Of a DNA stretch of 64,000 bases, positions 1 to 9,096 are shown one piece after another. Position 1 is the first letter of the stretch; every line of letters starts with the position of its first letter. The notes beneath the pieces were generated by a model, which saw only the letters and a program-made list of their open reading frames with translations, was not told the DNA's origin and did not search any database. The position numbers were made by a program, and so were the translations under genes. Source of the stretch: an uncultured Clostridia bacterium (GTDB taxonomy: Bacteria; Bacillota; Clostridia; Christensenellales; UBA1242); the NCBI GenBank assembly GCA_934754475.1, contig CAKVHV010000002.1, forward strand, positions 248,001-312,000. Direction: 5' to 3'.

Positions 1-30
1 ATTGCGGAAATACAATACATATTGATAACT

Positions 31-80
31 AAAAAAAATCTCTTAAACCAACTTAAAGTTGAATTTAAGAGATTTTTTTT
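31..80. terminator. Bidirectional terminator
   Basis: A perfect inverted repeat has arms AAAAAAAATCTCTTAAA (31-47) and TTTAAGAGATTTTTTTT (64-80), so each strand ends in a T-run. It ends the minus-strand lipoprotein gene that stops at 79. Confidence 0.85.
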
Positions 81-2346
81 AACTACCCGCTTTGACTACA
101 TAGATATAATCTGTCAAAAGCGAATAAATATTGTCTTGACTGATAACCTTGATATAATAAGTGTTATCGTTTATGGTTATGTATCTTCTTTCACCGGTTA
201 CATCGTACAAATCTTGAGATTTGGAGATACATGTAGTTGAATCATTTGGGTCTAAACGCATTTCTATATCGAAATCATTATTATAATCTCCGTCGATTCT
301 TACAAAGTAATATAAGTCTTGACTAGAACTAAACTTGATTAATTTATTTTCTTTGAATGTTTCTTTGTTAGCAGAAGTAACTGAAATAAATTCTTTAAAC
401 TGACTAAACTCACTTTTTTCAGTTAGATAAACTGCATTGCTTATGGATGCTGGCAAATTTAGATAACTAAAATCTAGTGGCACTAGTTCTCTTAGTTTGT
501 CTTTGCTGTTTATTCTAACTGTCAAAGAATACTCATCCAAAGTTTCACGTGTTTTCAAATTGATTGGAAAATCTTTGATTCCATTGTATTCTTTGTAATT
601 TTCTACTTTGAGTGGGTCTTTGTTTAAATATGTCTCAAGACCTAAGATAAAGTACACTTCTCCAACGGGCATTGTTCTAAAGTCTTTGTACTGCTTACCC
701 TTGATTTCGGCATAAAGATTCTTTTTGTATGTCACCCCGTCAAACAAGTCTGATGTCAAAAAGTATACACAATCTCTGGAACTTGAATGATAGTCCAAAA
801 GCCCATATTTTACATTACCTTCATTTTTGATATATACATTAAAATGAAAATCTGCACTTGTAGCATCGGTTTTATTCGAGAGAGACTTTGTCAACCACAC
901 TCTCGAAAATAAAAACCTGCCGGAATTTCTATCGTTTTGAAAAACTTGTTTGTCTAATTCTGGATACAAAATTGCACTGCCAGTTAGATATTCGTAGACT
1001 GTTTGTCCACTCACGACGTCTCGATTTTGACAGAATTTTAACAAGATTTCATAAGAAAGTTTAATATATCTTTTGCCATTAGATGACGAAACTTGACTTA
1101 GTGGGATTTTATATCCTTCGGAAGTATTTTGTCTTTCTAAAAATAACAAATAATAGTTAAAGCACTCCGCTCCTATTTTGGGGTCGCTTCTATCTACATT
1201 TGATGGGATTGTTTCTTGAGCAACCGAAGAAATTTCAAAATACAAATCTTTATTCAAATCTATTTTGTCTGATGACTTCAAAAGTGGGTCATTATCCAAA
1301 TTCTTGCCCAAATAAATCTTGTACATATCATATCTATCGTTATATGTATCATAAGGCTCAACCTTTTGAACCGAATTTCCTTCAATTGTATCCAAATTTC
1401 CGCTATAATTCACAACCGAACTATATGCTTCCATAGTTAAAATATCTGAATTGTATTGTGACAAGTTTGTAAACAAATAGAAGACGTTTGGTTTTCTTTC
1501 TATATCAAAACCCTTCTCTTCTTCAAAGTTTGGGATACTTGCCTGCAAATTAATATCTTCTTTGATTTCTCCCAAGTAAAATAATTGAAGTTGGGAGTTA
1601 TAATTATAATTGTAATAAGTATTGCCCTTTTTGGCTACGGGGTATTTCCCAAATCTTAAAGTACCCCTCGTCCCAATATTTTTATCCAAAACAAAGTCGC
1701 TACTGCTAATATCTGAATAAAGAGCATTATATGACTTTTTTGCTACATTTGTATCATGAAGCAGTATAGCATACTTTCCGTATTCAATTTCGGCTGTGTT
1801 ATTAATAAAATCCACCGTTTCCAAGACATCTTTTGAACCAAGTTTAATTAGTCCATCAGTTTTGTCTTTTGAAACTATTAAAACTTGAAAGCCAGACATT
1901 CCTTTTTCTAAGTTGATACTATATGTATTTTTAGTCATATCGCTCAAGTCTATAATTGCTGTACAACTACGTTTAACTACTTCAATTTTGAAAGTTACAG
2001 TTTTGTCTAGTGTAAACCAATACTCTTCATTATCTTTGTACTTTTTGTAATCTGGATTATCTTCTTCTTCGACTACACTGACATAATAATTTATGTTATA
2101 TCCTTCGGCAGACCCTTTCAGTTTTGTGTGGTCATAGCCTTTTGGAACGCTAAAAGTAATATTTGCAGTTGTGCCAAAATCGCACTTGAAATCATAATCA
2201 TAAAGTTGTAATCTAGGGTCGGCGTTCTTAAATTGAACATAGACTCTAATTTCTCTCGGGGTACAACAACTACTAAGCATAAGTGCGCAAACAAGTAGCA
2301 TTATACACATGCAAAAAAACGAAAATATTTTATACTTCTTTTTCAT
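79..2346 (-). CDS. Large surface lipoprotein, function unknown
   Basis: 755 residues. The N-terminus is a lipoprotein signal peptide: KKK, a hydrophobic stretch, then the lipobox LMLSSC with Cys around residue 27. The protein should therefore be lipidated and held on the outer face of the membrane. The rest is polar, rich in Tyr, Asp, Asn and Ser, with short beta-like stretches and no motif I recognise. It is monocistronic between a terminator at its 3' end and the methyltransferase gene upstream. A role in surface binding or envelope biology is only a guess from localisation. Confidence 0.85.
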   Translation of the reverse strand: MKKKYKIFSFFCMCIMLLVCALMLSSCCTPREIRVYVQFKNADPRLQLYDYDFKCDFGTTANITFSVPKGYDHTKLKGSAEGYNINYYVSVVEEEDNPDYKKYKDNEEYWFTLDKTVTFKIEVVKRSCTAIIDLSDMTKNTYSINLEKGMSGFQVLIVSKDKTDGLIKLGSKDVLETVDFINNTAEIEYGKYAILLHDTNVAKKSYNALYSDISSSDFVLDKNIGTRGTLRFGKYPVAKKGNTYYNYNYNSQLQLFYLGEIKEDINLQASIPNFEEEKGFDIERKPNVFYLFTNLSQYNSDILTMEAYSSVVNYSGNLDTIEGNSVQKVEPYDTYNDRYDMYKIYLGKNLDNDPLLKSSDKIDLNKDLYFEISSVAQETIPSNVDRSDPKIGAECFNYYLLFLERQNTSEGYKIPLSQVSSSNGKRYIKLSYEILLKFCQNRDVVSGQTVYEYLTGSAILYPELDKQVFQNDRNSGRFLFSRVWLTKSLSNKTDATSADFHFNVYIKNEGNVKYGLLDYHSSSRDCVYFLTSDLFDGVTYKKNLYAEIKGKQYKDFRTMPVGEVYFILGLETYLNKDPLKVENYKEYNGIKDFPINLKTRETLDEYSLTVRINSKDKLRELVPLDFSYLNLPASISNAVYLTEKSEFSQFKEFISVTSANKETFKENKLIKFSSSQDLYYFVRIDGDYNNDFDIEMRLDPNDSTTCISKSQDLYDVTGERRYITINDNTYYIKVISQDNIYSLLTDYIYVVKAGS

Positions 2347-2372
2347 TGTTTTTCCCCTTTTTCATTTGTTTT

Positions 2373-2993
2373 TTAATTATTTATTGATTGCAAAATATAA
2401 TAGCCTTTGTCTCTATTTAAAACTTCACAATTTCCAAATATTTCTGTCAAGTATTTTTTTGTAGAATCAGCACCCAAATTTTTTTTGATAACAATTGTAA
2501 CTGTTCCATTTGGATTTAGGTGTTCTTTTGCATTATTTAAAAAGTCCAAAAGAACCTTTTTGCCAACCTTGATTGGTGGATTTGAAACTATAAAATCGTA
2601 CGTTTTCGAAACAGTTTGCCACATATCACTTTCAAAAATGTTTGTCGCTCTGGCATTGTTTTGTTTGACATTGATTTTGCAAAGTTTAATAGCGAGCGAA
2701 TTAATATCGCACATATCAAACTCTGCATCCAAAAACCTACTTAAGATTACTCCAATTGCTCCATATCCACAGGCAATATCTAGCCCATGACCAAAGTATT
2801 TTTGTTTGTCTTTAAGTATAGTTTTGATTAACACTTGGCTTCCGTAGTCGATTTCATTTTTTGAAAAAACATCATCACAACTAGAAAATTTAAAACTCTC
2901 ATTTTGGATTGTAAAATCAAAATTAAAATAGTCGCTCTCAAGGTGATTTGAACTTACAAAATAATGTTTAAAGTTGTTTGATTGTGTATCCAT
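2373..2993 (-). CDS. RsmC/YbxB-type class I SAM methyltransferase
   Basis: 206 residues. A Rossmann-type methyltransferase with a glycine-rich SAM loop (LDIACGYGAIG) and the catalytic SNPPIKVG motif typical of N2-guanine rRNA methyltransferases of the RsmC/RsmD MTS superfamily. The size matches the single-domain Bacillus YbxB-type proteins. The start overlaps the 3' end of cysS by 26 bp, so the two are probably translationally coupled. The likely substrate is rRNA; which base is methylated cannot be read from the sequence. Confidence 0.85.
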   Translation of the reverse strand: MDTQSNNFKHYFVSSNHLESDYFNFDFTIQNESFKFSSCDDVFSKNEIDYGSQVLIKTILKDKQKYFGHGLDIACGYGAIGVILSRFLDAEFDMCDINSLAIKLCKINVKQNNARATNIFESDMWQTVSKTYDFIVSNPPIKVGKKVLLDFLNNAKEHLNPNGTVTIVIKKNLGADSTKKYLTEIFGNCEVLNRDKGYYILQSINN

Positions 2994-4350
2994 CTTTTGT
3001 ATCCAATATTTGATAACCTTTGCTTAAAATTTCGTCTCTTAATTTGTCCGATGTCGCCCAATCTTTTGATTGTTTTGCTTCCCATCTCGCTTTTGCCAAA
3101 TCTTGAATTTCATTTGGAACAACTATTTCTTGTTTTTCAAAAGTTTTGTCTAGTTCCAATCCAAATACTCTATCAAAATCAATCGCTAGATTATAAATAT
3201 CTTGGCTTTTTGGCTCGTTTTTTAGCATGCCAAACATAATTCCCATAGCCAAAGGAGTATTCAAATTATCATTGACAGCATTCAAAAAATCATTTTTGTA
3301 CTTATTTAATTTGTCTGCATCAATTTTGTCCTTGCCATTTTTATGTTCGCTTACTAATTTTCTAAGAGTATTTAGAGAACTTTGAGCGGACTTAATTGCA
3401 TCAAAAGTAAAGTTAATAGTTTTGCCATAATTTGTATTCAAACAGAAAAGTTTAAATGCCAAAGGTTCAAAACCTTTTTCTTTGAGTTCGTCAAGCGTAT
3501 AACAATTGCCCTTGCTTTTACCCATTTTTCCGCCATCTACCATAACAAATTCATTGTGCATCCAAATTTCAACTACCTTGTGACCAAACGCACAATTGCT
3601 TTGAGCAATTTCGTTTTCGTGATGTATTGACAAATGGTCAATACCGCCGGTGTGAATATCAAAATGGTCGCCAAGCACATCATAACCCATAGCCGAACAT
3701 TCAATATGCCAACCCGGGCAACCTACTCCCCATGGACTATCCCATTTCATAATATGATTTTCTGGAACAAACTTCCAAAGTGCAAAGTCAAATGGATGTT
3801 TTTTCTGAGTATTCTCTTCCACTCTTGCAACACCAATTTCATCCATATTTTTGTTGCTTAGTTTTCCATAATCTTTGAACTTAGAAACGTCAAAATATAC
3901 ACCATCATCAATTATATATGTGTATCCCTTTGCTTCGAGTCTTTTGATAAAATCTATCATTTGTGGGATATATTCCGTAGCCTTGGTTATATGCTCTGGA
4001 ATATCCACATTAAGCATTTTCAAATTATTCAAAAATACATCTGTATTTTCCTTTGCAATTTGATAAGGTGACTTATTTTCAAGTTTTGCCGACTTTTCCA
4101 TTTTGTCATCGCCATTATCCGAGTCATCTGTCAAATGTCCCACATCGGTTATATTCATAACACCCAAAATTTTGTATCCATTATATTTAATAACCCTACG
4201 CAAAGTATCCATAAAGATATAAGCACGCATATTTCCAATATGTGGTTTAAGATAAACCGTAGGACCACAAGAATACATCTTGACCAAATCACCATTAATA
4301 GGTTTTAAATCTTCGTTAGTTTTTGTAAGTGAATTATATAGTTTAATCAT
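2968..4350 (-). CDS. cysS: Cysteinyl-tRNA synthetase
   Basis: 460 residues, normal family length. Charges tRNA-Cys in the cytoplasm. The class I signature is KPHIGN (residues 35-40) and the KMSKS loop is GGKMGKSKGN near residue 270. The zinc ligands of CysRS are visible: Cys28 in YSCGPTVY, the Cys of WHIECSAMG, and His/Glu in IHHENEIAQS. The gene lies 2 bp downstream of a winged-helix regulator and overlaps the methyltransferase gene, forming a three-gene operon. No T-box leader is visible upstream. Confidence 0.97.
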   Translation of the reverse strand: MIKLYNSLTKTNEDLKPINGDLVKMYSCGPTVYLKPHIGNMRAYIFMDTLRRVIKYNGYKILGVMNITDVGHLTDDSDNGDDKMEKSAKLENKSPYQIAKENTDVFLNNLKMLNVDIPEHITKATEYIPQMIDFIKRLEAKGYTYIIDDGVYFDVSKFKDYGKLSNKNMDEIGVARVEENTQKKHPFDFALWKFVPENHIMKWDSPWGVGCPGWHIECSAMGYDVLGDHFDIHTGGIDHLSIHHENEIAQSNCAFGHKVVEIWMHNEFVMVDGGKMGKSKGNCYTLDELKEKGFEPLAFKLFCLNTNYGKTINFTFDAIKSAQSSLNTLRKLVSEHKNGKDKIDADKLNKYKNDFLNAVNDNLNTPLAMGIMFGMLKNEPKSQDIYNLAIDFDRVFGLELDKTFEKQEIVVPNEIQDLAKARWEAKQSKDWATSDKLRDEILSKGYQILDTKDGYTIKQL

Positions 4351-4352
4351 AA

Positions 4353-4766
4353 TTATTCCCCTTTTATAATTTGTATGATTTTTTCAAGTTGAACTGCTAC
4401 ATCGTCAATATTATGACATCTCGAAGTGACATTTCCCAAAACTTTTTCCTTATACTCTTTGAGAACCTGTCTACCCTTGTCAGTAATCTGATAATAAACA
4501 TACTTGGCTCTATCTGAATTTTTGTAACTAATAACCAAGTTTTCGTTTGTCATAGATTTGAGAGTATTAGCAAGATTACTCTTAGCAATGCTAAGTGCCA
4601 TTGTAAGTTCACTTGGAATAGCATCTTTTTTCTCAAGAACAAAAAGAATTTTGTTTTTGGTCGAAAGCAAGGTATCCTTGTTTAAGTCGCTTTTTGAAAA
4701 TCCATCACAGAGATATTCCAAAAATATTCTAAGTTTAATTAAATTGTCTACGGTATTACTGTTCAT
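4353..4766 (-). CDS. MarR/PadR-like winged-helix transcriptional regulator
   Basis: 137 residues. The central part reads as a winged helix-turn-helix: IPSELTMALSIAKSNLANTL for the recognition helices, followed by a wing with YYQITDKGRQVL. Helical N- and C-termini probably form the dimer interface. It is the first gene of the cysS operon, with cysS starting 2 bp after its stop, so it may autoregulate this operon. Its ligand is unknown. Confidence 0.8.
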   Translation of the reverse strand: MNSNTVDNLIKLRIFLEYLCDGFSKSDLNKDTLLSTKNKILFVLEKKDAIPSELTMALSIAKSNLANTLKSMTNENLVISYKNSDRAKYVYYQITDKGRQVLKEYKEKVLGNVTSRCHNIDDVAVQLEKIIQIIKGE

Positions 4767-4807
4767 ATCTTGGTAACCTTTTTGTCAATACTTTTGTAAT
4801 CTAAATT

Positions 4808-4836
4808 ATTTTAACACACTAAGTCAAATTAAGCAA
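4808..4836 (-). promoter_or_regulatory. Promoter of the regulator-cysS operon
   Basis: On the minus strand, TTGCTT (4831-4836) lies 17 nt from TAAAAT (4808-4813), which is preceded by a TGT extended -10 element. It reads toward the start at 4766. Confidence 0.55.
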
Positions 4837-4889
4837 TTAAGTTTATGTCATAATTTTTTTCATTTACAAAAAATTTATATAAAATTAAT

Positions 4890-4917
4890 TTGGAAATTAC
4901 ATAAATTATTATATAAT
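4890..4917 (+). promoter_or_regulatory. Promoter of pyk
   Basis: TTGGAA (4890-4895), a 16-nt spacer and TATAAT (4912-4917), followed by GGAG at 4941 and ATG at 4950. Confidence 0.65.
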
Positions 4918-4949
4918 AGACTTGAAAATAAAACTACATTGGAGTGAAA

Positions 4950-6347
4950 ATGAGAAAAACAAAAATAGTTGCAACCATAGGACCTGCAACAAATAATCCA
5001 AAAGGCATCAAAAATTTGATTTTAAGTGGTGCAAACGTACTACGTGTAAACTTTAGTCATGGAAAAACCGAAGACCACGAAAACACAATAAATCTAATCA
5101 AAAGTGTTAGAGAAGAACTCAAAATTCCAGTTGCAATAATGGCAGACACTAGGGGCCCAGAAGTTAGAGTCAAAACCTTTGAAGGCGGAAGCGGAATACT
5201 CAAAAAAGGCAAAACTTTTACTCTCTATGGCTATGCCAAAATTGGAGACAATAATGGTGTTGCAGTATCTGAGCCACGATGTCTAAAGAACCTAAAAAAA
5301 GGTGATGTGATTCTTGCTAACGACGGGCTAATTAAACTTAGTGTACTAGAAAACAAGGGTTTTGAAGTTGTTTGCAAAATTTTGTCAAGCGGAATACTTA
5401 GCGACAACAAAGGTTTGAGTTTTGGCAAAGTACCTTTGAATCTTCCATACATTAGTGCCAAGGACAAAGAAGATTTAAAGATTGCATTCAGTTGCGGATG
5501 CGATATGATTTCTGCTAGTTTTGTCAATACAAAGGACGATATTCTTGAACTTAGAAAACTTCTCAAAGAATGTAATTATAATTGCAAAATTATTGCAAAA
5601 ATTGAAAGTACTCAAGGCATCAAAAATATTAGCGATATTTTGAGTGTTACCGATGGCATAATGGTTGCAAGGGGTGACTTAGGAGTAGAAATTGCTCAAA
5701 CCAAACTCCCTAAAATTCAAATGGATTTAATTAAAGATGCTGTATCTAGCGGAAAAACTGTAATCGTTGCTACCGAAATGCTCGAAAGCATGATTAACAA
5801 TCCAAGACCAACGCGTGCCGAAACTGTTGATGTTGCAAATGCGGTTTATAACGGAGCGAGTGCTGTTATGCTAAGTGCCGAAACCGCTGTTGGACATTAT
5901 CCAGACAGAGCGGTTAGATTTATGTCAGAGATTTGTATCCAAGCCGAAAAAGATATTGATTTCAAAAAGATGTTCTTCCAAAATGAGTTTGATACTTATG
6001 ATTTAACTGATGTGCTTGGACATAGTGCAACAAGTTGTGCATTCAAACTCAATGCCAAAGCAATTGTTCTATATACAAACACCGGAAAAACCGCAAGCAT
6101 GATAGCAAGATACAAACCCGACTGCCCTATTATTGCAATTACGGACAACGAACAAACTTACAACTATCTAAGCATGGAATGGAACGTTCTTCCAATATAT
6201 TCAAAGATTTCAAATACAGACATATTCGAACTTGCTTGTGTTATTTCAAAAAATCAGAAACTAGCAAAACCCGGAGATACAATAATTGTTACAACCGGAA
6301 CAACCGATACACTTAGCAACGTTATGAAGATTTGTTTAATTGATTAA
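4950..6347 (+). CDS. pyk: Pyruvate kinase
   Basis: 465 residues. Converts phosphoenolpyruvate and ADP to pyruvate and ATP, the last step of glycolysis. The N-terminus KTKIVATIGPA, the divalent-metal/PEP segment VARGDLGVE, and MLESMI with PRPTRAE are family signatures. The C-terminal alpha/beta regulatory domain is present, but the extra PEP-utiliser domain of Bacillus enzymes is absent. I chose ATG at 4950 because GGAG (4941-4944) sits 5 nt upstream. A GTG at 4944 is in frame but overlaps that ribosome binding site. Monocistronic, with its own promoter and terminator. Confidence 0.96.
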   Translation: MRKTKIVATIGPATNNPKGIKNLILSGANVLRVNFSHGKTEDHENTINLIKSVREELKIPVAIMADTRGPEVRVKTFEGGSGILKKGKTFTLYGYAKIGDNNGVAVSEPRCLKNLKKGDVILANDGLIKLSVLENKGFEVVCKILSSGILSDNKGLSFGKVPLNLPYISAKDKEDLKIAFSCGCDMISASFVNTKDDILELRKLLKECNYNCKIIAKIESTQGIKNISDILSVTDGIMVARGDLGVEIAQTKLPKIQMDLIKDAVSSGKTVIVATEMLESMINNPRPTRAETVDVANAVYNGASAVMLSAETAVGHYPDRAVRFMSEICIQAEKDIDFKKMFFQNEFDTYDLTDVLGHSATSCAFKLNAKAIVLYTNTGKTASMIARYKPDCPIIAITDNEQTYNYLSMEWNVLPIYSKISNTDIFELACVISKNQKLAKPGDTIIVTTGTTDTLSNVMKICLID

Positions 6348-6354
6348 AAAAATT

Positions 6355-6383
6355 ATCCCAACCTATTAAGGCTGGGATTTTTT
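6355..6383 (+). terminator. pyk terminator
   Basis: ATCCCA (6355-6360) pairs with TGGGAT (6373-6378), with an inner CCT/AGG pair, followed by a T-run. It lies in the convergent gap with ypeB. Confidence 0.8.
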
Positions 6384-7699
6384 TACTCTAATAATTCTCC
6401 ATTATTTGTATCAATAATTCTCAAAATATTTACTTCCGCACCAGTGTTGCTATCTATATAAATATAATAAGTGTAATTCTTCCAAGTACAAATAAATTCA
6501 TAAGCCGAAAGTTCACCTACATATTTGTCTGGAATTATTGTGTAATTTCTTTCTTGGATTTGCAAAACCGAACTTATTTTTTGACTAGCTTCGGCAAAAG
6601 ATATTGAATTTGAAAAACTTCTTGTTTTGTTGCTTGTCGCATAATTTGTTGCTTCCCAACCAATAACCGTTCCCGACACCAAATCCACTTTGACTTTGAT
6701 TAAGTCACTATAATAAATACAAGAATTTACAATCGGTGCTAGATTTACATATTCGACATTTCCACATACTTGATTCCATACCGAATACATATTACTTATT
6801 CCAACTCGTTTAGCAAAATTTTCAGCAATCTTAATGCCATCACTAGACGAAATAGTATTTTCACCATTTGAACCAAATGATGTAATAGTAAGCAAAAGCC
6901 CACCTTGTTTTGTTATCATTACATCAAGACCATTTTGAATATCCAAGTGGAAATTATATGTTTCAAATTTGCCTTTGATAAGTCCTAAATAATTGACACT
7001 TTGTACATCAAAGATTTTTTTGATAATATCTGTGGCTTCGCTTTGACTTACTTCAAAATTAGCAAGTCCAACAATTTCTTTATTTAAAACACTTTCCGAA
7101 AAAGGTCCGTCATAAATAAGCGATGGGACTTTGGAATTGGCACTCTCTGTCGACATAAGTCCCGTACTAAAATCACTCGCACCTTTGCCATCGGCATTTG
7201 CCAAAATATTAAAGTCAGCCCTAATATTATTGTAATAATTATTCAAATCATATTTGAGTGAAATTAAACTAGAATGAATACTGCTAAGAGACGTGTAATC
7301 GTCGTCTTCAAGTGTTTGCCCATCGAAAATTCTATCAAGCAAACTTTGCACAAAACCACCAGTTTTGTTAAGTAACATATTAATATTTGTCAATTTATCA
7401 TAGGTTATTGGCAATTGATTAACATTTGACAAAGTTAGTATAACATTGGAATGTAGTCCACTAAGTAGAGTATTTAGTGTACCCACATCAGTGGTGGCAA
7501 CAACTTTGCTAATATCCACTTCCAAGTCATTTATGTTAGATGCAACTTCATAAAAATTCTTTTTGTAGTTATTTTCCAAAGTCTGTTTGTAAGACTTGGA
7601 CGTATTTTGAAAGCTCAAAAACAAGCACAGAAATATTATTGTAGTAGCTCCCAAAATAGAAATTATTATATAGAGCCGGTTATTATTATTTTTCTTCAT
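6383..7699 (-). CDS. ypeB: Germination protein YpeB
   Basis: 438 residues, close to the 450 of the Bacillus protein. An N-terminal transmembrane anchor (LYIIISILGATTIIFLCLF) is followed by a helical region and C-terminal PepSY-type repeats (for example VGLANFEVSQSEATDIIKKI). In the YpeB family the protein is made in the forespore and is needed to localise or stabilise the cortex-lytic enzyme SleB. It lies 8 bp downstream of sleB in an operon that also contains spoIIR. Confidence 0.93.
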   Translation of the reverse strand: MKKNNNNRLYIIISILGATTIIFLCLFLSFQNTSKSYKQTLENNYKKNFYEVASNINDLEVDISKVVATTDVGTLNTLLSGLHSNVILTLSNVNQLPITYDKLTNINMLLNKTGGFVQSLLDRIFDGQTLEDDDYTSLSSIHSSLISLKYDLNNYYNNIRADFNILANADGKGASDFSTGLMSTESANSKVPSLIYDGPFSESVLNKEIVGLANFEVSQSEATDIIKKIFDVQSVNYLGLIKGKFETYNFHLDIQNGLDVMITKQGGLLLTITSFGSNGENTISSSDGIKIAENFAKRVGISNMYSVWNQVCGNVEYVNLAPIVNSCIYYSDLIKVKVDLVSGTVIGWEATNYATSNKTRSFSNSISFAEASQKISSVLQIQERNYTIIPDKYVGELSAYEFICTWKNYTYYIYIDSNTGAEVNILRIIDTNNGELLE

Positions 7700-7707
7700 A
7701 TCAACTC

Positions 7708-8349
7708 CTATATTGCAAAAATATGGTCACCATAAGTTACAACAGTTTGTCTATTAAAAATCCAACTACTACTAGCGGTTGCTGGGTTGTAATAATACAA
7801 ACAACCATAAGTCGGGTCCCACCCATTCAAAGCATCAGTAGCAGCCTGATAACTAGGAGCATCGGGATCCAAATCTATTTGACCATCGTGAACTGCAGTA
7901 AATGCCCATGGCTGATAAATTACTCCATAAATCGAATTTGGAAAATCTGGACTAGCAACTCTATTTAAAATAACCGCACCTACTGCAACCTTGCCAATAT
8001 ATGGCTCACCCCTGGCTTCGGCATGAATACATTTAGCTAGCAAATAAAGGTCATAACTTTCTTGTTCGGACATATTAATACCAAGTGCATTTGCAGTAAC
8101 TCCACCCACAGCGCCACTTACATATATTCCATTATCTTCTTGAAATTTTTTAATTGCAACAACTGTTGCGTCATCGTAAACACCATTGATTGCACCATTA
8201 TAATATCCAAGTTCTTTTAGTCTTGATTGAATTTCGTACATGTGTGTATCATAAGACTTAACTTCCATTTTTCTTATACCAAAAAAGCATGCAAAAAATG
8301 TAACCACCATTATACACATACATATTATTGAGCCAAATATTTTTTTCAT
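7708..8349 (-). CDS. sleB: Spore cortex-lytic enzyme SleB
   Basis: 213 residues. An N-terminal hydrophobic segment is followed by a peptidoglycan-binding domain (LKELGYYNGAINGVYDDAT) and a cell-wall hydrolase (Hydrolase_2) domain starting at CIHAEARGEPYIGKVAVGAV, which contains the catalytic Glu. SleB is a lytic transglycosylase that degrades cortex muramic-delta-lactam peptidoglycan during germination. I chose ATG at 8349 because GGGAGAT lies just upstream; the TTG at 8361 would overlap that site. The start is 1 bp from the spoIIR stop, so coupling is likely. Confidence 0.95.
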   Translation of the reverse strand: MKKIFGSIICMCIMVVTFFACFFGIRKMEVKSYDTHMYEIQSRLKELGYYNGAINGVYDDATVVAIKKFQEDNGIYVSGAVGGVTANALGINMSEQESYDLYLLAKCIHAEARGEPYIGKVAVGAVILNRVASPDFPNSIYGVIYQPWAFTAVHDGQIDLDPDAPSYQAATDALNGWDPTYGCLYYYNPATASSSWIFNRQTVVTYGDHIFAI

Positions 8350-8350
8350 A

Positions 8351-8875
8351 TTATCTCCCAAAAAAATTGTTTATAAGTTCATATAGTTTGCTTTTGTAAC
8401 AAACATCACCACTTCCGTTATTCTCGCCAACAAAACATAATGGCGGATAAGCCACACACCACCAATTATTGCCCGAACCCGTCCCAAGATTTACGATTAA
8501 CGCATCATAATAATCGGCTTCAAAAATTTTGCCATTATAACTACGGCTTGGAAAATACTCGTTTGAAATTCTTGACTTTGCAGTATAGTCAAATCCATTT
8601 TGACTAAGTGTATCGTTTGCAATTTTATCTATATTCAAAGTATTTTTTGCAAGAGTATTTTTGACATCACTTGAGTCTTTGCACTCAGCAATAAGTGGGG
8701 TCACATATTTGAGAATTTCATCTCTAACAACAAGTTTGATATCTTGGTCAACATCACTATTAGAATTTGCTCTTATATGTATCCTAATTACTTGAGAATT
8801 TGTGTTGTCCTTGCTACATCCCATCAAAGGCATTACACAAAACAAAATCATAAGAAAGATTAAAAATTTTTTCAT
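8351..8875 (-). CDS. spoIIR: Stage II sporulation protein R
   Basis: 174 residues with a lipoprotein-like N-terminus (LMGCSK, Cys20). The SpoIIR signatures IRIHIRANSNS, DYYDALIVNLG and NWWCVAYPPLCF are all present. SpoIIR is the forespore signal that activates SpoIIGA processing of pro-sigma-E in the mother cell. The start ATG is preceded by AAAAGGAGCG. The gene heads a tight operon with sleB and ypeB, an unusual coupling of an early developmental signal with late germination proteins. Confidence 0.94.
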   Translation of the reverse strand: MKKFLIFLMILFCVMPLMGCSKDNTNSQVIRIHIRANSNSDVDQDIKLVVRDEILKYVTPLIAECKDSSDVKNTLAKNTLNIDKIANDTLSQNGFDYTAKSRISNEYFPSRSYNGKIFEADYYDALIVNLGTGSGNNWWCVAYPPLCFVGENNGSGDVCYKSKLYELINNFFGR

Positions 8876-9033
8876 AATCGCTCCTTTTCATGTAGTAATA
8901 TTTGACCTATTTTTAAGATATAAACAATTGAAATATATACAAGTTTGTCAAAATATGAATAATTATGTATATTGACATTAAATATATACTTTGTGTCAAA
9001 TATAGTGATATTTTTGTCAATATATAATAAACA

Positions 9034-9070
9034 CAAAAAAAGATTAAGCAAATAGATATTTGCTTAATCC
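9034..9070 (-). terminator. Terminator of the SipL-like gene
   Basis: GATTAAGCAAAT (from 9042) pairs with ATTTGCTTAATC (to 9069) in a near-perfect stem. On the minus strand it is followed by TTTTTTTG. Confidence 0.85.
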
Positions 9071-9096
9071 AATATAAAAACCAGAGAGTCTTTTTG

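Noticed and set aside
5231..5566. 111-residue minus-strand ORF in pyk
   Set aside because: Antisense shadow of a well-defined gene.
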